NCBI GenBank assembly: GCA_015178975.1
Contig: WHVD01000048.1
Coordinates: 310,001-374,000, forward strand
Length of the DNA stretch: 64,000 bases
Source: Hysterangium stoloniferum
Taxonomy: Eukaryota; Basidiomycota; Agaricomycetes; Hysterangiales; Hysterangiaceae
Direction: 5' to 3'
The translations under genes were made by a program, and so were the position numbers. Under the pieces are notes generated by a model that saw only the letters and a program-made list of their open reading frames with translations, did not search any database and had not been told where the DNA came from. This document shows positions 56,051 to 64,000 of the stretch, piece by piece (the stretch's first letter is position 1; each line of letters begins with the position of its first letter).

Positions 56051-59000
56051 CTACTGTACACCAGGCCTATCCATTGTAAGAGAAAGGAGAGCAGAGACCA
56101 TAGCACTAATGTCCTCATCCTCTTGGTCATCCTCCCCCTCATCTGAGTTATTCCAGTCATCATCACCACCACTGTCATTGTTGCAGTGCCAGTCATCACC
56201 AGGTGGCTCATCAACATCTATTGGCACCTCCATGGCTCTATACAAGTCCATGCTGAACCCAGGTTTGATGCTGCCCGTGAACTCAGGGAGGGAAGCAAGT
56301 TTCTTGAATCGATGCATGTGCTGCTCGTTGAAGCACCCCCTTTCCAACCTGTACTTTGCCACCTGGTGTGCTAGGGCAGGGTTTATCTTCCTCACTTCTA
56401 CCTCTTTAACCTGGAGGAAACTATTTTCATCTTGTATATAAGTAACTACACGGTGGATCTCAATGTTGAGGTGTTGAATCTCCTCACGTGCATGATGGAG
56501 CTTAAAATGTTGGTCAATCATTACACGAACTGCTGGTCTTGTCCAGGGGCGGTCATGAACATCCTGACGGGAGTCACGTAACAGGTCAAAATCAGCAAGG
56601 AATGCATACTCAACCACATCATTCCACGAAAGGTGTGGCCGAGGGGGTGTGATGGTGGAAGCAGCAGTATTATACCGGTCCAGGGACTTTCGTATTGCTT
56701 GGGAGCGGGCTCGGAGGGCCATGGTGATATGTTTACGCAGTTTATACCCTGTATAATATCTACATTAGTTCATGAGGTATATTGAGTTAGGAAATACACA
56801 CCTGTTTGCGACATGTTCATCTTTGTGAGCTCAAACATTCTTGAGACGATCAAGCCCTCCAGTTCATCCAAGCATTGTTGGTAGCGACACTTTCCCACCA
56901 GCAGAGCTGCTGCTTTCCACTCTGGATGGTCTGGGATCCACCTCACTTGAACAGAAAGCTTTACCTCCAGCTCCTGTACCACAACAAGGTCCTTGTCCCA
57001 GTTTTCGAGAGCATGGCGGCGCTTCGTCTCAAGGAAAGCAACTGATGTAGAGAGGGTTGGATTCTGGGGGGTCAGGTTCTGCCAGACGTCACGAGCAGCA
57101 TTGAGCTTCACTCTGGAATCTGTGAGGTTGAGCACACTGCATGGTTGATGAAGTACTCACTCGCTGGCACCTAGGTTCACAAGCTTCTGGTAGTACTCCA
57201 TCTCCTGGGTCTCTCGAATTGGCTCTGTTGCCAAACCCTTCAAGTATTCCCACTCCTCCACTAACCATTCACCAAAGACTGCCATGTTGGTGATCCCATG
57301 ATCTGCCATGGACTTCTTGAGTGCCGACTCTCCTTTGAGGATGTCCAATGCCTGCCGGTAGTTATTGACAAGGAATTTGCCTACATAAGGTCAACAAATT
57401 ATGACTACGAGAATACAAGGATGCATACTCAGGTTTGGATAAGTCTCGAAGTTGTCCATGTGCTTCATAAACTCAACGATCTTTTGCTGTCGGTGGAATA
57501 CACTTGCATAGCGTAGGGAGGAAGCAAGTGCATTTGATTTTGAGAAAAAGCACTCACAACCCTCCAAATCCTCTAGTCCCATCCCATTGACATATGTTGC
57601 AAGGAAAGATAACTGGCAAAGGCGGTTATGTGCATGGCCATGAAATGAACCGACCAATGCCTTATAGTCCAAAGCTCGAGCTTGAGCTCCTAGTTCACTG
57701 CGGTTGAGGGTTGTCGCAAACTTGCACCCAATGTCGTACCCTCCCCCAATGCCAGTACCAAACACTTCCAAAAGAACCTCTACAACAGCGAGAGGGTACT
57801 TGGCACTGTGATCCTATTAGTGAGTGTCGATAAAAATTGGGAACAACTCACAGTTCACCACTCTGGACCATGTCTGCTAGCACTAATACAAACCCATGAC
57901 GACACAATGCTAAAAACACCCCAGTCTCATCAAATATCCCCCACATTCTTGCGGTGAGTTCATTGATCATGTTTGTCCAGCGGCCAACACAAGGGCTCTC
58001 TTCACCAATGTCTTCCTAGAACCAAACTGTCAATATAGGTTAATTCTCGGCAGTAAGAGACATACTGGCATAGGTAGCATCTCCTCGAGAGTAGCCTTTG
58101 CCCACCTATCAACCCGTTCCCTGGACACAATATAGTCCCCACCTACTTTCCTTGAGTCGGGCAGTTCTCTGGAATCCCCAACTTGTGGGCCCTCAGGTTC
58201 AGGTCCCCCCTCAGCAGGGTCATCCACTGGTGTTCGTCGGAGAATATGCTTGAGGGAATCATTCCCATCCATGGTAATAAGCATTTTGAAAATCAATTCA
58301 TCTTCATCCTTGAGCTTATAGGAACAAGCGGGGCATGCATTCCGAAGGTGCCAGTTGGGGGAATCACGTTGTAGGGCAATATCCACCTGTCACTGGACCT
58401 CCTCATGGATTGATAGATATAGATCATAGGCAATTGAAAATTGTTGACTAAGATATGGGCGGAAAGGAATGCCATGCAAGTCGCAGATGCTCCTGACAAA
58501 AGGCTGAATGGCTAGATGGGGGCAGCGGAGGTGGCAGTTTCGATAAAGCTCCAGTAGCCGTGTAGCAATTGCAAGTGTTGGTGAAAAGGGAGCACAGGGT
58601 GTGAGGCCTTGGTGAACCAATGCAGCAGCGATTCCCAGGTCACCTTCTGCCAGCTCTGCATCTGCAGTGTATGTGGCTAGGTCCAGTTAGCAGATGTAAA
58701 GAGAAAAGCAGGGAGGAGTACTTACAGAAGACATCAACAACCTGCACCTTGTAAGTACCTTGAAACAACTCCTTAGCGACTGAAGCAGGGCTCGCATCCA
58801 ACCCTCCCTCTTTAATTGCCTCTTGCCAAGCAATGTAAGCATTGACAATGCTTATAAACTGAGACTTGAAGCCCTTGTTGCGCCGTTCAATGCGATCTCG
58901 CCGGGTCCGTGGATCCACACGTCGACGTCTATTGGATAGATAAACAGGTATATAGATAGCAGAATATTGCAGTGGGGAAGACATACCTGCTTTGTTGATG

Positions 59001-59392
59001 TAATTCCGCCTCCATGATCTGCTGGAATTCGCCCCCAGCATGGCTGACATTGAGTTGAGCAGTTCCATCAAGGACATTGTTGACGTCCATTGGGTCATCA
59101 TCAGTGATGTAGCCATCATCCTCAGCTTCAGGTATGTCCCGTGCTGCATTATAGGCAATCCACTCTTCTTTACTCATAGCTGCAGAGTTCTTCAGCCTTG
59201 TATCAAAATTGTGAATGCAAATGAATACTCACCAGCAACTTTCAGCAGAAGCTCAGCTTGAGCCTTAGCCCAGAAATCTCGAACCCCCTTAGGATTTAAC
59301 GTCTTCTCTATATCGATGCGGCCCTTCTTTGTGTTCTTTGAGCTTAGGAAACGGATGTGTTTGGATGACGAGGAGCCCTTACCATTGCCCAT
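56051..59392 (-). pseudogene. KDZ-type transposase with CxC1-like domain, nine-exon gene with one stop
   Basis: ATG at 59392. Exon 1 is about 59233-59392 (MGNGKGSSSSKHIRFL), then about 59178-58985 (acidic, DDGYITDDDPMDVNN). The exon near 58935-58730 carries the CxC1-type motif RRDRIERRNKGF. The exon 58660-58065 has RNACPACSYKLKDEDE and MDGNDSL with the first Asp. After two introns comes GGGYDIGCKF (second Asp), SFHGHAHNRLCQL and MGLEDLEGCE (Glu), the hallmark of the family (57770-57430). Three further exons end at the stop 56051, with an acidic tail (SDEGEDDQEDEDIS). All splice sites follow GT...AG and join in frame. The only visible lesion is TGA at 58390-58392 where Arg is expected. Confidence 0.88.
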
Positions 59393-59439
59393 CGTTGATC
59401 AACTTCAAGGTCACATGATTGCTTAAATGTCTTTGCATT

Positions 59440-60113
59440 ATGTAAGGCATGTGCTAGAAAACCCGGAAATATTGCATGAAGATTGCGAACCTCATAGCTC
59501 TTTCAAATGTTGACCAATCACCTTTTAAATTTATGTGTATATACTAGTACTATATATCTAGTGCATTATTATGTCACAACTCCAAAATTCGACCTGTAGC
59601 ATATTTCTCACAATTGAAGTCCATTTGAGCTTGCGAACTCATTTGTGAGCCAACTGCCACACCAAACCCAATAGGCTCATAATATGTTATTGTAAATGCA
59701 TTCCAATAGTAAAAAATGACCACTCCCAGCTCTTGTGACCCAAATACCAGCCGTGGAACTATAGGAAACATGGTGTATGCATTTACCTGGTGAGTTTATG
59801 ACTGGTATGTGGACTCAAACAGATGGGAGCGGTCATTTATTACTACATAATTACATGAACAATAACATATTACGAGGTCATTTGGTTTGGTGCAGTGGCT
59901 GGCTCACAAATGAGTTCGCAAGCTTGAATGGACTTCAATTGTGGGAAATATGCTACAGGTCGAATTTTGAAGTTGTTACATAATAATGCACTATATATAT
60001 AGTATTAGTACATATATACAAATTTAAAAGGTGATCAGTCAACATTTGAAGGAGCTATGAGGTTCGCAATGTTCCCACAATATTTTCGGGTTTTCTAGCA
60101 TACACCTTACATG
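59440..60113. repeat. Large near-palindrome (fold-back or MITE) beside the KDZ gene
   Basis: Arms of about 320 bp: TGTAAGGCATGTGCTAGAAA at the left, and its inverse at 60092-60113. Interior landmarks ATATTGCATGAAGATTGCGA and GAGTTCGCAAGCTTGAATGG have inverse partners. The turn is near 59780-59790, with only about 10-20 bp of loop. It lies 48 bp upstream of the KDZ start codon, so it could hold that gene's promoter or one terminus of the KDZ element. Two complementary small ORFs (59574-59771 minus, 59777-59983 plus) are a by-product. Confidence 0.85.
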
Positions 60114-61000
60114 ATGAAAAGTGCTGTAATTACCTCTCCTTGACAATGATAAGACAGAACCCCTCACCTTCTGCTGATGTACTTCAATTGAGTATGGATG
60201 TGCACTTGGTGGTGGTAGAAATTGGAATTAACCATCAGTATGAAACTGACGGTGGTGTGGTATATTAATATACACATAGAAGAAGTTAGACCAGGATATT
60301 TATCACTTTCAATATTCTATGAGTTCTCGATGGGTTGTCACTGTAGATTTATACCTCTGATGATGTACACATTAGATTAGACAATTATGATATCTGGTCA
60401 GGTGATTGTAATAATTGTACAAACTCGCTATACTATATGACTCTTTGCTCACCAATAAGTAGAAACCTCATCAATGGTCTTTATGCCAATATTGGCATAT
60501 GTCTGACCTACCTAGATCATCCCGTAATGGGCATTCTGTGAACAAACAAGTTCGGTCATGGTAGCATGGGGGTGCACTTCCAAGTCGAGAGTTTCACAAT
60601 CCTGTATTTTGTGGTGTTTTGTGGTTGGTATTGGACAGTGTATTAATGTACAGCTATAATACCATAGCAGGCTTTGAAGACAATGGACGAACATCCATGA
60701 AATGGAAGTCGGGTGCCTTGTAGAATTTACATTTTCCATACCAATCTAAACTTATCCTCTCAATTTCACTAAACATGAACAGTGTGCATTACAAAGTAAT
60801 AACTACTACAGCAGGGAGTGGTATACTGTATGAGATACAACAAGTGATGACTACAACATGAAATGATAGGTCCATAAATGGGAGTGGAGGAAGGGGGAAT
60901 TATGGTGATATACAGGTTATTCTCTGTATATTTCAACAACATCACATCACATATATCATAGGTAAGATCCTGAGAATGGAGGAATATCCTATAAACAACA
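60114..61000. other. AT-rich intergenic DNA
   Basis: No supported frame or repeat; short minus frames at 60512-60739 and 60769-61035 lack recognised motifs. Confidence 0.4.
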
Positions 61001-61730
61001 TTAAGACAAAGAGAAAATACGACGTAAATGGACAAACCCAGCCAAGAGATACTCTCGGAAGGTGAAAGGATTCATCATGTAGGCAGTCGCTACATCTCCG
61101 CCAGGTAGGTGTTTCATCCACGAGCGAGCTTTCTTATCCTTGGGTGATGAGATTACCACAATGCGAGCCCCTGACTGTTGCACTTTGAACGTTGGGGAGG
61201 GATGGTTCTGATCTGCATCGACGAGAGCAACTACATCATTGTGGTTTAACACATCTGATCGGGACAGATTTCATACAATGTTCAATATTTTGTAAACAGT
61301 GCCCGATGCGCTCTAAAAAATAGTACATTCGCCACGTAGGAGATGGTGGATGAGAAGGAGAAAGAGGTAGGAAGTCTTTCCTATGCATTGATTGATGCAC
61401 GTCAGTAAAGGTAAGTGCACTGTAGTAGATTACACTCGCCACAGCTTGGTTGGCCAGTGATAAGGCAGCTTTCCCGTGTACCCTTCTTCCTATTGTTTAG
61501 TATGGAAGATAAAGCCTCGTACTCGTCCCGTATAAGCAGGGGGAAATGAACGGGTGGGAGTCTTGTCAGATTGAGGGGTGTGATATCAATATATCAAACC
61601 CTGGTTGGGAGGAGCTCGAAAAGGTCGTCAGTCATGAAGAATGTGTGCTGAGCCCAAAAGTCAATACCACGGCGAGATCGCTGGAGAACTAGCGGACAGG
61701 CATGTATATTATGTGTTCGGTGTACATCCA
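61001..61730 (-). pseudogene. Crinkler-like / STAND-type NTPase fragment
   Basis: Minus frames in order (right to left): LVLQRSRRGIDFW, LLIRDEYEALSS (about 61520-61500), then from 61252 NDVVALVDADQNHPSP, SGARIVVISSPKDKKARSW and MMNPFTFREYLLAG. This order (an IVR/LLVR-EY stretch, then A-L-x-D-x-D, then V-V-x-S-S-P, then a W/F-x-x-x-E-L stretch) is the pattern I know from basidiomycete Crinkler-like NTPases. The P-loop half is not visible, and a stop lies near 61596. Such proteins are often multicopy; their role in this fungus is unknown. Confidence 0.5.
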
Positions 61731-61875
61731 GTCTTCAGATAGACTTTCAGGATCAACCTCGATATCAGCATAGCTTTCCAACTCTAGCTAAACAAAATCA
61801 TCTTACATACCTGTAGTATGAAAGTGCATGGTCAATATTTTTGAAGCTTAAATTTCGGTTTGTGTAATTTGTACT

Positions 61876-62173
61876 CACGAGAGGTCTCTTCGCCTTTTTC
61901 ACTTCGTCGTTGCAATCGTTCCCCAGTTTAAGTGTTAGTCTCATCAACGCTGTTGCCGGTGGAGCAGGGTATACAATTGGTATGGAAAAGGGCGAGGAGT
62001 TGATAGCGCCCGATGGAGGGATTGTGCGACTTGTGCGACCTCTACGAGAAGTCACCATGAAAGAGTGTGCCGCGTATTTGCGTTGGCGGAACCTCTCTGT
62101 GATTGGGAATAAACGAATGCTATCAACACCTAGCAATGGCAAAGAGAGCATCGGCAGTCTTACGAAAGGCAAG
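61876..62173 (+). pseudogene. Ctu2/Ncs2-like gene fragment (tRNA 2-thiolation protein)
   Basis: The plus frame holds LINAVAGGAGYTIGMEKGEE, then IVRLVRPLREVTMKECAAYL, resembling the conserved P-L-R-D-x-x-x-K-E-x-x-x-Y segment of cytosolic tRNA thiolation subunit 2. It ends at a good intron donor (AA then GTGAGT, 62172-62178). Neither the N-terminal nor the C-terminal exons appear nearby, so it looks like a single captured exon with intron edge. Identification is by motif memory only. Confidence 0.5.
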
Positions 62174-62304
62174 TGAGTCACCGTTGGTCATGAGAAGTCT
62201 ATTTTAATGTTTTTCATCAAGATTTCATATTCGGTTTAGAGCGCGACTATCCGTCCACTGTCAGCGCGATTGTACGAACTTGTAATAAGCTGGTTTCAAA
62301 TAAA

Positions 62305-62545
62305 GCGCAAGTCTAGTGGACAGAAATACCATCATTGACCAAGTAATTGCACCATTCTAATATTATTATATATATAAGTTGGGTCAAAATGGCAGGGAAA
62401 AAACACAGTGAGTACTCACCAGCTGCTAATGTTCCCACAAATCCCATGAATTGTAGCTGTACAGGGGCAGGCCGAGCAGCGAAAATATCATTGCGTGCAC
62501 CTTTGGTGTAGCCTTCTAGATTGACGACTGCTCAGACAGTAAGGT
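62305..62545 (-). pseudogene. O-GlcNAc-transferase-like (GT41) fragment, two exons
   Basis: Minus: AVVNLEGYTKGARNDIFAAR then PAPVQLQFMGFVGTLAA (62545-62420), then an intron GTGAGT...TTAG of about 58 bp that joins in frame to EWCNYLVNDGISVH and a stop near 62320. The G-Y-T-x-G-A-R-N-x-I-F-A-x-R-P-A-P motif is diagnostic for the catalytic region of OGT. The enzyme is about 1000 residues in full; only about 60 are here, with a stop just after the conserved W-C-D-Y-L segment. Confidence 0.72.
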
Positions 62546-63131
62546 AGAATATCCTTTGATTTTTATTTGCAATACGCACGCAAATGAATCCCATCCATGA
62601 CAATTCGTTCGACAATTTCTCATGTGGACCACACTGACACGTAGACTCGGAGTAACATAATCATACTAACCAGTCTATGATGGCTAGAAAACTTGGAATA
62701 TGTATCAGCAGCTTATGACACATCGTAAGCTTTGGTAAAGAGAAAATGCCTACCTGGGCAGTGTGGATATTCAATGGCACTTCACCTTGTCGAGAATGGT
62801 TGTAATTGATGTGCTTTATCCTCCATTGTATGCCTAATAAAGTAAGGTTAGACGGAACCATCAATTAAAGAACTTCATATTCCTCACTCGATTTGGGACA
62901 TTGCCGCCCTGACTGTAAGTTTTGTAGGGTGGGGCTTGTCTACATGTATGATGGATTACAACTGGGGGCCGAGAAAATTTCAGATAAACAAGTTACCAAA
63001 ACAATCGAGCCAGCCTGCAAGCACAATATGTCAGTACCTGAGCGGAGAGTGATGGAAAGGTTTGAACCATGTGATAGAATGTGACAACACGTTGAACACT
63101 GTCACGTAGACAGTGCAATCACGCTGATCCA

Positions 63132-64000
63132 ATGTCACTGTCAGTTTCAAACAATGTGCCCCACAGTTCTCCTGGTGAAAATCCAGACACATCTTCTTTG
63201 GCGTCCCGTAACCCGACCAGGGATGTTATTCCCAAGCGCTCCCGTGTTCAATTAAAATGCAGCAATGCTGAAAGAATCACTGCCAATGCTAGCCATGACT
63301 TGAACAAGGAGAATGCCAATGCTCTCCGGCTTGAGATTGAGCAGTTCTTTGAGCATCGTGACAGAGAAATCTTACGGCTCTCAAAGAAATACCACAAGTC
63401 GGAGATAAACATCAAGATGCTCCTCAGCAATGAGAGCAAGTACCGGAATATGCGTGCTCCATCACTTCGGAATGCATTGGTTCATGCAAAGGGCCTTGAA
63501 GTGAATGAAAGTAAGTAATGTGTTTGTTGTTTGTGCTGACTGGAGGCACTTATCATACTATTTCCAGATTGCAAGCAAGGAGATCGCCTGACTCTAGCTG
63601 ACATTCAGAAACTTGTAGATGATGATGTCTCCATGCAGAACCCATCAAAAGATCAGTGCCGGGAATTGTTTGAAAATCTGCAGATGCATCGTGACTTGAA
63701 AAGAACTGGGGTGCACATATCGAATGCAGCAGCAGCATTAGATTGCCAAGGGGCTGTGAGCAGAGTATCAACAGAGGTATGTATCTCCTACAGTATCTTT
63801 GAACAGCTGAATTCATGTTATTTCAGATTAGAGACTTGTCGGAGCGCACTGGCATGTGTTCAATGGTGTTTTTCACACGCACACACATACACGACACTAC
63901 CATTCCCTCATGGGCTGATTCGGATGGTGCTATTGCCTTTGTCTCTGAGGTGTTGAAACTTGAGCCCATGGAGTTCCTTGCTAGGTTTGAGCAGTGGGCT
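63132..64000 (+). CDS. Spliced gene of a multicopy Agaricomycete family, 5' part
   Basis: Exon 1 63132-63510, intron with GTAAGT donor and TTTCCAG acceptor, exon 2 63568-63776, intron GTATGT...TTTCAG, exon 3 from 63827 and open to the window edge. All joins keep frame. The N-terminus is Ser/Pro-rich, then a charged helical part (LRLEIEQFFEHRDREILRLS), then RAPSLRNALVHAKGLEVNE, SNAAAALDCQGAVSRVSTE and RDLSERTGMCSMVFFTRTHIHDTTIPSW, ending LARFEQWA. I know this pattern (S-N-x-A-A-A-x-D, R-T-G, H-x-H-D-T, F-E-x-W-A) from repetitive mushroom genes of unknown function that often sit near transposons. No lesion is visible. Confidence 0.7.

Noticed and set aside
59574..59983. Two small ORFs on opposite strands with related peptides
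   Set aside because: They are the two arms of the large palindrome read on both strands.

Overview
This 64 kb window looks like a repeat-dense, heterochromatin-like stretch of a mushroom-forming fungus (Basidiomycota, Agaricomycetes). The evidence is: short introns with GTRNGT donors; a multi-exon KDZ-type transposase gene carrying a CxC1-like domain; chromodomain Ty3/gypsy elements; a DUF6533-type membrane protein; a Crinkler-like NTPase fragment; and a lineage-typical multicopy gene at the right edge. I see no bacterial operons, rRNA genes or CRISPR arrays. A Boletales-like source is possible but cannot be shown from the sequence alone.

Layout. 1-1.0 kb: decayed Ty1/copia pol. 2-9.7 kb: fragments of one repeat family (here 'G'), a Tc1/mariner element (3070-6354) interrupted by two nested solo LTRs and flanked by an inverted duplication, an 18-bp minisatellite and a mosaic LTR. 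9.9-12.3 kb: a more GC-rich patch with one doubtful ORF, then decayed sequence. 12.3-16.3 kb: solo LTRs and a gypsy gag fragment. 16.3-24.3 kb: two inverted copies of an unnamed repeat enclose about 6.4 kb of more gene-like DNA holding a DUF6533 gene and diverged duplicated gene relics; one repeat copy carries a 417-bp palindromic, tRNA-like mobile element whose empty site is preserved in the other copy. 26.4-33.0 kb: a complete but inactivated chromovirus (TSD GGCAC). 33.5-41.3 kb: solo LTRs, two large 19-bp minisatellites of the same unit family and a Tc1-derived MITE. 41.3-47.2 kb: decayed repeats, mosaic LTRs, a palindromic 24-bp array and an inverted repeat. 47.2-55.0 kb: a four-level nest LTR-C < LTR-A < LTR-B < gypsy-A, with perfect target-site duplications for the three inner insertions. 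56-60 kb: a nearly intact KDZ transposase gene next to a ~670-bp palindrome. 61-62.6 kb: a patchwork of unrelated gene fragments (Crinkler-like, Ctu2-like, O-GlcNAc-transferase-like). 63-64 kb: the 5' part of a spliced gene that runs off the window.

How the parts relate. The LTR families (A about 544 bp, B about 750-860 bp, C about 700 bp, mosaic E, and G) share almost nothing in sequence except TGTTA...TAACA-type ends and one strongly conserved hairpin-capable box (GCAGC-NNATAA-GCTGAAGCC), seen about 19 times. Several unrelated elements (gypsy-A, Tc1, KDZ) are broken mainly by TGA stops standing where an Arg CGA codon is expected. The two LTRs of gypsy-A differ chiefly at TG/CA pairs that imply an ancestral CG. 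Together this points to past CpG methylation and deamination over the whole region.
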